From Poa pratensis (Eukaryota > Streptophyta > Magnoliopsida > Poales > Poaceae), in assembly GCA_947311845.1 (NCBI GenBank), contig CAMZMU010000020.1, positions 35,169,946 through 35,233,945 of the forward strand: a stretch of DNA of 64,000 bases, given 5' to 3'. This document shows, piece after piece, positions 21,920 to 32,703 of the stretch. The first letter of the stretch is position 1; each line of letters starts with the position of its first letter. The notes below the pieces were generated by a model. It was not told the origin of the DNA, ran no database searches, and was given only the letters and a program-made list of their open reading frames with translations. A program made the position numbers and the translations under genes.

Positions 21920-23004
21920 TCACTAGTAACCCATAAATGGAAAAAAACAACAGAGGAACACGTAAGATACAAACGCTCGAGGAATCATCAGACAATAAAA
22001 AACCAATTTGACGGGAAAAAACAATACATGTATACACGAAAGTTAGACCCATCGCAAAAAGAGGCGCACCTTAAACGCCAACGATTAACAGCATATAAAA
22101 AAAACCTAAAAAAATAAACAGAATCAAACAAACCAAAACACGGAAACAACGACGCCTATGAATAGTAAAAATATAAAGCGCACATAATAAACCCACTGAA
22201 AAACCCGAGGCTAAAGCCATAGAAAAAACACGAAACGTTAAAACTCACAAATAACGGGAAGGATTGTAGACATAGAAAAACACGCTCGAACACCAGGATC
22301 GTAGATCTGTAAAAAATATCGACATGAATCAAGAAATCGAAAAACAAAACAAATCTCTAAAGAAAACCGACGAAAACAGTAAACGATTAACCATACGAAA
22401 TACATAACATCAAAACTCACCGAAAGCACACCTGCCCAAACAGAACATGCCGAATAACGCGCGCCCATCAAGGCGAGAGAATCGAGCAAGATCACGACCT
22501 ACACAAATAAAAATAGAGAACAACATTAGAAATCCCTTTATAGCAAAACTCGGAAATAATCGAAAGACCAGGAACGCAGTAAAAAACGACACATAAATAA
22601 AAAAGGAACACAAAAAACAACATGAGAGTAAGTACATGGACAACAAAACTCATTAAAAACCCCAAAATCAAACAATAGCACGCTCAAAACAGAAACAAAA
22701 ACAACAAACAAACAAATCGAACAAAACAGCAGCAAACCGGAAAGCACATGGATGAACAAACAAAAGAACCCAAATACATCGGATGTGAAACCAACAAAAA
22801 CAACCGCGAGACTACTTGTTCAGAGAGAACAAAGACGTGAAAGAAGAAAAAAGGGATAAACGGCGGAGCCGGCGAACGAACAGACCCAAACAGGATCTAA
22901 CCAGCCGATGGAGCAAGAACACCGAGGAAGAAATAACAGGGGGCAGAGCTCGAGAAAAACACGGCGGAACAAGTAGCGAGGAAGAAGAAAAGGGGGAAAT
23001 GAGA

Positions 23005-23042
23005 GCTGCAGTAACCATCCGATCCAGAACGCAACATATATA
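23005..23042 (-). promoter_or_regulatory. TATA box and probable start region of the RPA1-like transcript
   Basis: Minus-strand GGGGTATATATGTTGC (TATATAT at 23036-23042) about 30 bp upstream of CT-rich sequence that continues as a pyrimidine-rich leader (23000-22810). Position and composition fit a plant RNA polymerase II promoter. Confidence 0.5.
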
Positions 23043-23792
23043 CCCCGTCCCCCCAGCACAGTGTGCATGACAACCCCATTAAGTCGCTAACCACTCGGAG
23101 CCAATGGCGAGCCGCCAGCGACACACTAAATCGGGCCTTCTGACTACCAACACAGTGCAACGTACCCGCCGACAAATGGAGGGAGGCCACCTCGGACGAA
23201 GAAATCGGGCCCGAATTCTCCCTGACATCACGAACAGTGCAACGTACCCGACGACGACGCGAAATACCATACGTGCCCCGTCCTACTGTATAAAATACAC
23301 AGCGACAACACACGCAAGGGAACGATGGGCGATGCAACGTCCCGAGCAACCGACTTGTGGGCCACATAAAGGATGGGGCCCATTGTCAGCGAGAGAGGGG
23401 GAAGGAACCACGTATGAAGAAAGCTATCCTAGAGGGGCACGCAATGCATTGGCTAAAACCTAGTACGGTAACTGAACAAAATCAACCAATAGGACGAACG
23501 CGCTACGAATCTGCACCCCTCTGGCACGTCAGCCACACCGATTAAACGCGCAGCATGAGGCCGACGGGTGGGCCCTTGGGCTACAGGGTGATCCACGTAG
23601 GACATCAGCGAGAGTGGGTGCACGAAGGTTGGTACGGTTAGCGACTTTGCGAATCCCTGTTCATTCCGACTCCAGGTGCCGGCGGTGATCGGACGGTGCG
23701 GAGGCACGGAGGGAGGATCGGACGGCCAGAAAGCCCAAATCGCTGAGGAGACTTCAATGGGTCTCACCTTTTATATCTTTAGACTAGACTGG
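23043..23792. other. Upstream region of the RPA1-like gene; no coding sequence supported
   Basis: GC-balanced. Short open frames on both strands show no recognisable domain. On the minus strand the sequence beginning at 23788, TCTAGTCTAAAGATATAAAA, is vaguely like a Helitron 5' end, but it is preceded by G rather than A. Confidence 0.35.
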
Positions 23793-24121
23793 CTGCTAGG
23801 GGAGTTCAAGTGTAGTTATTTAGCTTGAAGAATCTTTGTTATTTGGAAAAAGTTCGTCTTGGCGACGATCAGAGGCTCACAAGCATCTCGTTGTTCCTGT
23901 GCTCTTGGGATAAATTTTATGGGATGCACGTATTGGAGGGAATAAGCCCAACGAAAACCACTAGGACAATAAAAGAAAGGACCTTTTGCAGACATTTGCC
24001 GTAACATATAGTATTTGCTCTGTAGTATTTGACAGAACGATGTATTGGACCTAATTAGCCATCACCGCAGCGTTAGCATCGAACAGGTGGACTCAGTCAA
24101 GTGGAAGCAAATTTCATGTCC
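23793..24121. other. Intergenic stretch, nothing recognised
   Basis: No domain, repeat or RNA gene seen. A 63-codon minus-strand frame (23816-24007) has no identifiable motif. Confidence 0.4.
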
Positions 24122-24320
24122 TTCATTCCCGTATGTGTCACCACTGTGTGTGTTTCAAACTGGTGCTTGAGATGGTGACCTTTTAGATAAAAGCCAGTCA
24201 ATAGTATAAACACATCGCCATGGTGGGCATATTTGGTTACAAGACAAGCACATCGCCATTCCCGTATGTGTCACCACTGTGTGTGTTTCAAACCGGTACT
24301 CGAGATGGTGACCTTTTGGT
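24122..24320 (+). repeat. Direct duplication of a ~65-bp segment
   Basis: CATTCCCGTATGTGTCACCA ... GAGATGGTGACCTTTT occurs at about 24124-24186 and 24256-24318, 132 bp apart, with about three differences. The intervening sequence also repeats CACATCGCCAT. Confidence 0.75.
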
Positions 24321-24355
24321 ATGTCTCTTCAGACTTGTTTATTTCTATTTTCTTT

Positions 24356-24381
24356 TCTTTCTTTCTTTCTTTCTTTCTTTT
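24356..24381 (+). repeat. (CTTT)n microsatellite
   Basis: About six and a half uninterrupted CTTT units. Confidence 0.9.
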
Positions 24382-24483
24382 ACCTTTTAAAAAGTCATGT
24401 TTTTCCACGATTTTTATTTTGTTCTGTATGATTTGATTTTTGACCATCAATGATAAAGTTTTCTTCTAAATGGTATAACTTTT

Positions 24484-26160
24484 TTTGTTCCGCACGATGC
24501 AAGTTGTTGTTCCTCACGTATCTGTGTGTTTTGTTCCACGAGTTTTAAAATTTTGTTCCTCATGTGTGCAAACTTGTTCCAGTTTGTCTAACATTTTGTT
24601 CCTCTACTAATCGTGATTTGTTCCTCGTGTTTCCAAACTTGTTCCGTTTGTATAATATTGTGTTCCTCTTATAATTGTGTTTTGTTCCTCGTGTTTTTGT
24701 TCCGTTTTGTATAATATTTGTTCCTCTCGTAATCGTGATTTGTTCCTCATGTGTCCAAACTTGTTCCTTTTTCGAAATTTGTGTTCCTCTAGTTAATCGT
24801 GATTTGTTCCTCATGTGTCCAAACTTGTTCCGGTTTGCCTAAATTGTGTTCCTCTAGTAATTATGATTTTTTCCTCATCTTTCCAAACTTGTTCCGATTT
24901 GTCTATTAGTGTTCCTGTCATAATCGTGATTTGTTCCTCATGTGTCCAAACTTGTGTTAGTTTGTCTAACATTGTGTTCCTCTACTAATCATGATTTGTT
25001 CCTCGTGTTTCCAAATTTGTTCACGTTTGTATAATATTGTGTTCCTCTAGTAATCGTGATTTGTTCCTCGTGTTCCAAACTTGTTCCGGTTTATATAATA
25101 TTTCTTCCTCTCGTAATCATGATTTGTTCCTCATGTGTCCAAACTTGTTCCATTTATCTAAATTGTGTTCCTCTAGTTAATCGTGATTTGTTCCTCATGT
25201 GTCCAAACTTGTTTTGGTTTGTCAAAAATTGTGTTCCTGTAGTAATCATGATTTTTTCCTCATCTTTCCAAACTTGTTCCGGTTGTCTAATAGTGTGTTC
25301 CTATCGTAATCGTGATTTGTTCCTCATGTGTCCAAACTTGTTTTGTTTGTCTAAAATTGTGTTCCTCTAGTAATCGTGATTTGTTCCTCATGTGTCCAGA
25401 CTTGTTCCGGTTTGTCTAAAATTGTGTTCGTCTAATAATTGTGATTTGTTCCTCGTCTTTCCAAACTTGTTCCGGTTTGTCTAATGGTGTGGTCCTCTCG
25501 TAATCGTGATTTGTTCCTCATGTGTCCAAACTTGCTTTGTTTGATTAAAATTGTGTTCCTCTAGTTATAGTGATTTGTTCCTCGTGTGTCCAAACTTGTT
25601 CGGTTTGTCTAAAATTTTGTTCCTCTAGCAATCGTCATTTGTTCCTCGTGTTTTCAAACTTGTTCCGTTTTGTCTATTAGTTGTTCCTGTGATTTCTTCC
25701 TCATGTGTCCAAACTTGTTTTGATTTGTCTAAAATTGTCTGCCTCTATTAATCGTGATTTGTTCCTCGTTTGTTTAAACTTGTTTCGGTTTGTCTTAAAT
25801 TTTGTTCCTCTAGTAATCATGATTTGTTCTCATGTGTCCAAACTTGTCCCGGTTTATCTAAGATTTTGTTGCTCGAGTAATCATAATTTGTTCCTCACGT
25901 GTCCAATCTTGTTCGGATTTTGTCTAAAATTGTGTTCCTCTATTAATCATGATTTGTCCCTCACGTGTCCATTCTTGTTCCGGTTTGTCTTAAATGGTGT
26001 TCCTCTAGTAATTGTGATTTGTTCCTCATGTATCTGAAACTTTTTAGGTTTATCTAAATTTGTGTTCCTCTTATAATTGTGATTTGTTCCTCATGTGTCC
26101 AAACTTCTTCCAGTTTGTCTAAATTGTGTTCGCTAGTACTCGTGATTTATTTCTTATAAG
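24484..26160 (+). repeat. ~65-bp minisatellite built from TGTTCC-containing thirds
   Basis: About 25 degenerate copies of a 60-67-bp unit. Each unit carries three TGTTCC boxes about 21-23 bp apart in the contexts GTGTTCCTCTAG, TTTGTTCCTCATGTG and ACTTGTTCCGGTTTG, so the unit looks like a higher-order repeat of an older ~21-22-bp repeat. Open frames across it (25056-25370, 25705-26037) are low-complexity translations of the repeat, not genes. Confidence 0.92.
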
Positions 26161-26596
26161 TCAAAAATTCATTTTTTTTTTCTTTCTAAAATTGGGTTCC
26201 GCTAGTAGTAGTGATACATTTCTTATGTTTTCAAACATTTTTCCTCCGGTAATCGTTATTTTCTTCCACTAGACTGAAATTATGTTGCAAATTATTGTTC
26301 CGCCTTGTTCTTGGGCACTTAAACTATTTTACGGTTTGTGTATTTCTTATTCTGTTATTAATTAGTAGAGGTAATTTTTTGTTTCTATACTACGTACTCC
26401 TGTAGCAACTCATAGCGGCAAAACACACGGGACAGCAGCTATAGCGGCAGGTTTCCGCACGTTGCAGTGCCTTCAGTTGATTAAAACGTTTTGACGGCCC
26501 TACAAATCATGTTTGACTTTTTTACAAAATGGAACAACCCAACGCGCTAGCAGACTGCGGGAGCAGCAGCAGTTCATATCCACACTATCATTTTTA
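26161..26596. other. Unannotated AT-rich spacer
   Basis: Decayed edge of the minisatellite to about 26310, then single-copy-looking sequence with two AGCGGCA boxes (about 26412 and 26442). No gene recognised. Confidence 0.4.
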
Positions 26597-26639
26597 GTCC
26601 CACATCGGAGAGTGAATCAAAGATGGACCAACTTATATA
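26597..26639 (+). promoter_or_regulatory. snRNA-type promoter pair: USE box and TATA
   Basis: GTCCCACATCG at 26597-26607 matches the plant snRNA upstream sequence element (RTCCCACATCG). TATATA follows at 26634-26639, leaving a gap of 26 bp. In plants a gap of about 25 bp is typical of RNA polymerase III genes (U6, U3) and about 34 bp of polymerase II snRNA genes. The downstream sequence does not resemble U1-U6, U3 or 7SL, and no monocot-specific upstream box was seen, so it may be a relic or an unknown short RNA gene. Confidence 0.45.
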
Positions 26640-26718
26640 GCGGCATACATTCGTAATGGACAAGCAGTTGTCAGTTGCCTGATCATACAAGTCGTCCACA
26701 TACCAGGAAGAAGCAATA

Positions 26719-26773
26719 TACTTCCTTCGTGCCAAAATAATTGTCTCAGATTTGCCAAAAAAATGGATGTATC
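26719..26773 (+). mobile_element. Truncated Stowaway-type MITE end
   Basis: TA followed by CTTCCTTCGTGCCAAAATAA and TTGTCTCAGATTTG resembles the Stowaway terminal inverted repeat (CTCCCTCCGTNCCAAAATAA). The sequence continues to AATGGATGTATC and stops; no opposite terminus is present before 26780 or after 37400. Confidence 0.6.
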
Positions 26774-26779
26774 GGCAGG

Positions 26780-28353
26780 TGATAACCCCCAAGAGCAGGG
26801 GATCACTGTAGCACCTCTCAATGTGGAAGTGGGGTATCGATCCGCAGGAGCAAGAAAGAAAAGTTATCTATTCCCTACAACTAAAGTGTCACAAGTTTTA
26901 GTTGATTATGCACTAAACAAGTTTAAAGAACAAGATGGTTGATTTAATGGATGGAAGTTTAATGTAACAAAACAAGAATGTAAAAGTGTCCCAATCCTCT
27001 TCAATGCAAGAGGACAAGACAAAGGTTTTCTTTTATAAGAACAATGGACATGGGTTCATGGGTTCACTCAATCCTCTCTCCCATCTATGGTGATTATCAT
27101 GTTATAGATAAAAAGTACACACAATTGTCAAGCTTTAATGGTAAACTTCTATGACGGCTACATGTCCTAAAACACATAGTTGAAAGAAAATAATCATTTC
27201 TGTTGCTAGGTCACCCTAGTAAGGCTAGCGTGGTTTGTTGTCACTCCCACATCATACTTCATCCTTTTTACCCCCAGATAAAGAATGTTGGTCGACATTA
27301 CTGTCACTTAATGCCTATGCCTTCTGTCACTAGGCCACTCTCTACCCACATACATCATACTTCATAATGGACAATATTCTAAACACTAGTGCAATGATTC
27401 ATAATTCGTGTGCATGACCACATCTCTCTCATCTATCCACACTTGGTGGTGTCAATCACCTCATGACAAGGATAAACAAGACATTATGCATAAATCAAAC
27501 CATCACATGTATCATAGAATATCTCAAAAGTATGACAAACCATAGAAATCCCAACATGACGGTAAATGCATAACATAATATCATCTCATACCACAATATC
27601 CACCATAGGAATTACAAAGATAGTTCCATAATCATGCAAGGCACATCATATGGACTTCAACAATGATCATACATAGAGAGATTGGATCAAGTTACCACCA
27701 CAAACCCAAAGTCCAGGGGTGGACTACTCCCCCTTCATCATGGTGATGATGGTGGAGATGTTGGAGAAGATGGAGATGATCTTGCTGTAGATGTTGATGA
27801 TGAACACGCCGGAGGGGGGTGGAGCCCTCCGGAGGTGATTCCGGCGGTGTTTCCCCCCTCCGATCTCCTCCGGCGGCAGCCTTCTGACTCTCGGTTTCGT
27901 GGTTTTGTGTTTCTCCGCCGCCTCCTCGCGAAACTCCTCGGGGGACTATTTTTATAGACGTTTTTAGGTCAAGACGAAGCCACGGAGACAAAAACGGACG
28001 GCATCAGAGCCACGAGGAATAAAAGTGGTGGTCCCACACGGCCAAGGAATCTGGCCGCGTGGGACAATCCATTTTCTTCCTCGGACTTCCTTTTTCGCGG
28101 ATCCTTGGCTCGTACGTCTTCTTATTTCCAAATATTGGGCCCCGTAAAATATTAGGTCATTTGGACATCGAAAGTCAAAAACATGGAAAAAAGGGTTTTC
28201 TGGTTCTACAAGGTTAATTCCAAATAAATGGGGAAACTATGAATTATCCCCTAAAATCATTATAAAACATAAATATAACCCATATATGATGCAAATAAGT
28301 TGGAATATCAAGTAATAAAATGTAAAGTTCATGTATTCATTTTACATGCATCA
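26780..28353 (-). repeat. 3' LTR (1574 bp) of the 26780-37395 element
   Basis: On the plus strand it starts TGATAACCCCC and ends CATGCATCA. Minus-strand TATA (CTATAAAAA) lies at 27949-27957 above a GC-rich leader (27780-27940). Matches 32592-32703 and 36176-37395. Confidence 0.88.
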
Positions 28354-28675
28354 ACATCCCCAAGCTTAACCCATGCTCGTCCTCGAGTATGAAGGTGATA
28401 AAACTAACATGGAATTTGCATTTTAATACTACCAAAGGATATCAAAGATGATTACTATTGCTACATAAAGTCAAATGATTCATTCTCAAAGGAGTAGCAA
28501 TATACAAGATAGATTATAAAGTGATATCAAATATTCAATGAAAGGATGTTCAATGATAATTCACAAAGTGTAACATAGAAGAAAGTACTATGGACCAAAT
28601 GTATGCATAATGAAAAGTAAGAACATCCTATAATGTTCATAGAGTATTCATGAAAATCTGAATATAAAAGGTGGA

Positions 28676-30327
28676 TGATACGTCTCCAACGTATCCATAA
28701 TTTCTGCTGTTCCATGCTTATATTATACCATTTGCTACATGTTTTATATACACTTCGTATCACTTTTATGCATTTTCTGGGACTAACCTATTAACAAGAT
28801 GCCACAGTGCCAGTTCCCTGTTTTCTGCTGTTTTTGGTTTCAGAAAGTTACTTCTGGAAATATTCTCGGAATTGCACGAAACAAAAGGCCAAGTCACTAT
28901 TTTTCCAGCACGTACACGGAGTCCGAAGGAGACACGAAGGGGAGCCACGAGGTGGCCAAACCACCAGGTGGCGCGGCAGTGGGCCCAGCCGCGCCTGCCT
29001 GTGGTTTGGGCCACTCGGGGGTCCGCCGACATCGCCCCTTCGCCTATTTATTCCCCGAGACGCGAAAACCCTAAAACACCGAGCCTTTCATCCAGAACAT
29101 ATTCGCTGCCGCCGCCGTCGTCAATCCTAACTCGGGGGGTTTCTGAAGCTCTTCCCGGCACCCTGCCGGAGAGGGGAATCATCACCGGAGGGCTCTACAT
29201 CGCCATGCCCGCCTCCGGAGTGATGCGTGAGTAGTTCATCCTTGGACTATGGGTCCATAGCAGTAGCTAGATGGTTGTCTTCTCCACTTGTGCCATCATG
29301 TTTAGATCTTGTGAGCTGCCTATCATGATCAAGATCATCTTATTGTAATGCTACATGTTGTGTTTGCTGGGATCTGACTTATATTGATACCTATGTGGAG
29401 CTGAATATTATATTATCATGTCTATGTCATTTGTGATCTTGCATGCTCTCCGTTACTTGTTGAAGCCATGGCCAAGTGAATACTTGTAACTCCAAGAGAG
29501 GATATTTATGCATGATAGTTGGGTTCAACCTCTATTTAACCTGGGATAGTGACAGCAAGTTCTAAGGTTGTAGATGTGTTGTTGCCACTAGGGGTAAAAC
29601 AGCAATGCTTTATTCAAGGATGAATGTATTGTTTACATTACGCACATTACTTAATGCAATTGTCTGTTGCTTGCAACTTAATATTGGAAGGGGTACGGAT
29701 GTTAACCGGAAAGTGGACTATTTAGGCATAGATGCATGCTGGATAGCGGTCTATGTACTTTGTCGTAATGCCCAAATGAATCTCATAGTAGACACCACAG
29801 TTCACACATGCATGTTATATGCACTTATCAATTGTCAATTGCCCAGCTGTAATTTGTTTACCCAGCATGTTAGTTATCTTATTGGAGAGACACCACTAGT
29901 GAACTGTGGACCCCGGTCCATTCTTTTACATCTGAAATACAATCTACTGCAATCATTGTTCTCTACTGTTTTATGCAAACAAACATCATTTTCCATTCGA
30001 TACGTTTAACCCTTTGTTTTCAGCAAGCCGGTGAGATTGACAACCTCACTGTTAAGTTGGGGCAAAGTAATTTGATTGTGTTGTGCAGGTTCCACGTTGG
30101 CACCGGAATCCCTGGTGTTGCGCCGCACTACACTCCTTCACCAACACCTTCGAAGCAAACCTCGTTTTCCTACTGGTTCGATTAAACCTTGGTTTCATAC
30201 TGAGGGAAAACTTACTGCTGCACTCATCATACCTTCCTCTTGGGGTTCCCAACTGACGTGTGACGTACAAGCATTGTTTCTGGCACTGTTGCCGGGGAGA
30301 TATTCCCTCGTCAACTTAGAGCCACCA
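28676..30327 (+). mobile_element. Single LTR plus PBS remnant of a second gypsy family
   Basis: Starts TGATACGTCTCC. A conventional LTR end (ACGTACA) falls at 30269, followed by AGCATTGTTTC and a degenerate tRNA-Asp primer site TGGCACTGTTGCCGGGGA (30281-30298). The flanks carry GTGGA at 28671-28675 and 30328-30332, so the integrated unit seems to end at 30327 (CCA), 58 bp beyond the LTR. A TATA-like CCTATTTATTCC lies near 29043. No coding sequence is supported. Confidence 0.7.
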
Positions 30328-32320
30328 GTGGACACTTTGGAAAGATATAAATGAGTAGATGTAAAGCATGAATAAGTTTCATCTAACTTCCAAACTCTTC
30401 TACTTAAGTTAATGATTGCAATGTGATAATCCTTGGTGTCAAGCTCCCATTACCCCTATCATAGCATCTTGAATGATTAAAGTTTAAAGTGAAAGCAAAT
30501 ATGAGTAGTGTGCTTGACAAAGTATAGGTTGAATGTCTCATGCCCCTTGAATACAAGTACCTACACCATGGTGTTACTCAACTTGGGAAACAAAGTAAGT
30601 TCAAGTTAAATATCATTGTAAGTAATAATAGCATCATTAATAGCGTCAACTGGGGTACCTCTTGTCCCAGGATATGGAACAAACCCATATCAAAATGACA
30701 AGACAAACATACAAAATGAACAATCTCAACACCCTTTTTATTTACCATTGGGATAGCTTTTTATTATAAGGTGTATCACTGACGGCTCACCATAGTATGT
30801 AAGTAAATTTCCACATGAATGATGCATGGCTTAGATTAGCGGCCCAGGCGTCTCTCTAACCATTTATACAAACTCATTTAAACTTGCTTTGTCTCCACAT
30901 TTATTTCACCCATGATAAGCGTCCATAAACAAAAGCACATGATATCAACTAATAAAATGAAGAGCATGTTGAAATCTTGCCATGTGACAGCACATATGAG
31001 ATAACTCTCAACCCAAGACATTTGTCAAGCTCACGATATCATAATTTTAATCACAATGGGTCATGTTTATTTAATGCAATAAAAGTAAAGTGTGCATCAA
31101 GTTCGTGAGAGCTCTATAACCAACTTTTCCCATGACAATCAACAACATAAGCATTTTCATTCAGAGGTATAGATAACACAAATATCATAATAAACATACT
31201 CGGAATAGTATAAAGCTAATAGGTAGATATGGTGGACTCACTGGAAAAACTTTGGTTGAAGGTGTTGGAAACAAGTTTTTACTTGTTGGAATTTTTGGGC
31301 TAGCAAGAGGGAGAAAGTTGACCATCAAAATGCATGCATGAGTGTCCATAGAACTAACTAATCCATGTTAAACAAAGTAAAATAACATTCAGCATCAAAA
31401 CATGAATAAAAGATAGCTCTTGATAAAATACTTGCAAATTATTACTCATTAACAAGCTCATGAATCATGCAACTATATGTGTCTTTTAAAATCAACTCAA
31501 ACATACCTTTTCCCAATCTAATAATAGCATCCAACATAAATCAACCCAAATTTCCAGTAGCTCTCTCATATATAAATGATAGTGTGGTGGTCTCACAAAA
31601 TAAAAATCAAACCAAAACAAACAAAAAGACGCTCCAAATTTATGCGATAAAGTGTTTCGATCGAAAAACAGAAGTTAGACGTGTGCAAACCGAGAGTGTG
31701 TAGGTCCAGTGGGGTTGTCTTCACATCCCCAAGCTTATGGTCTTCACCATCCTTGGATAGCTCTTGGTGCATCTCCTCTAATCCCTGTGAAAAAATTTCA
31801 AAACACCGTTTCTCCCATTTCTTTTCTGTGGGGTGCATTAGTAGTGATAAACAAATAGATTTCTTGCTGCATATAATCCTTGAAGCGTCCTGAAAGTGTA
31901 TAATGTTGTATGCCTACTCATAAATTCAATTGGATAAAAAAGATTCAAGTTAAAAGTTCAAATCATGCATCAAACAAAATGGGACAAAATCTGTCCAGAA
32001 AAACAGCAGCAGCAAAACGTATTTTTCTACCCTACTAAACTTTGTCTAAAAATTCCGAAACAATTCATGCGTACAGAGGATGAAAAGTTGCAACTACAGT
32101 TCAAATATAAGCTCATTCGGAGTTACAGAATAAGAATTAAAAATCATACCGTGCACAGATTCGTGCAGGAATAAAATCTCCGAACGCTATAGGCAACTTT
32201 TTCAAACCAAAATGAGTAAAACTTGGCACTTTATTAAAAATTCTGGAAACTAAACTAAAAACTAAGTCTCTTGTTACAGCAAGAGGACACAAAGAAAATC
32301 AAAAAAAAATAAAAACAACC

Positions 32321-32367
32321 GGGTTGCCTCCCGTAAAGCGCTTTCTTTATAGCCATATAGCTAGGCT
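32321..32367 (-). other. Conserved leader motif of tRNA-Asp elements
   Basis: GGGTTGCCTCCC, AAAGCGCTTTCTTTA and TAGCTAGGC in fixed order, about 200 bp inside the primer site. Equivalents are at 54240-54284, 60079-60126 and 63298-63345. Function unknown. Confidence 0.65.
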
Positions 32368-32563
32368 TACTTACTTGTTATCAAGATGGTTGGAGTAAGG
32401 TGGCTTGACATCCCCAAGCTTAAGGTTTTCCTCATCCTCTTCCTGCAAAATATTAGTACTTTCCATGGCAAACTCACCAAGCTTAGATGATTGTAAGATA
32501 TAGAACAAGATAAAATAAATTTAAAGTCTAGTGCACACAAGAATAGAAACTTAAGCGCTACGC

Positions 32564-32581
32564 TCCCCGGCAACGGCGCCA
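32564..32581 (-). other. Primer binding site, tRNA-Asp
   Basis: Minus-strand TGGCGCCGTTGCCGGGGA, 18 bases, fully complementary to the 3' end of plant tRNA-Asp(GUC) including CCA; 10 bp from the LTR end. Confidence 0.9.
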
Positions 32582-32703
32582 GAAAAGTACTTTATAACCC
32601 CCAAGAGCTGGGGATCACTGTAGCACCTCTCAATGTGGAAGTGGGGTATCGATCCGCAGGAGCAAGAAGGAAAAGTTATCTATTTCCTACAACTAAAGTG
32701 TCA

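Larger units (their letters stand above)
19588..23004 (-). other. Leader and intron region of the RPA1-like gene; no further coding exon recognised
   Basis: The minus strand is T-rich and G+A-poor, typical of plant introns, from the start codon back to the TATA box. I recognise no protein domain. Short open frames on either strand lack coding character. Includes the palindromic repeats at 19604-19760 and a Helitron-like insertion at about 20970-21919. Confidence 0.45.
28354..32591 (-). other. Internal region, non-coding, of the 26780-37395 element
   Basis: A-rich on the plus strand with no domain in any frame. Contains PPT-like CATCCCCAAGCTTA at 28355, 31724 and 32409, the inserted LTR 28676-30327, a conserved leader motif (32321-32367) and the primer site. 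Confidence 0.7.

Noticed and set aside
23288..23300. Plus-strand TATA-like GTATAAAATACAC
   Set aside because: No gene or leader follows on the plus strand.
23771..23788. Helitron 5' terminus on the minus strand
   Set aside because: The preceding base is not A and no matching 3' end is in the window; kept only as a low-interest question.
25056..26037. Cysteine-rich open frames
   Set aside because: Direct translation of the TGTTCC minisatellite.
26640..26780. U6 or U3 RNA gene
   Set aside because: Sequence after the TATA box matches neither RNA's conserved start.
32564..32581. tRNA gene
   Set aside because: Only the 18 nt complementary to a tRNA 3' end are present; this is a primer binding site.
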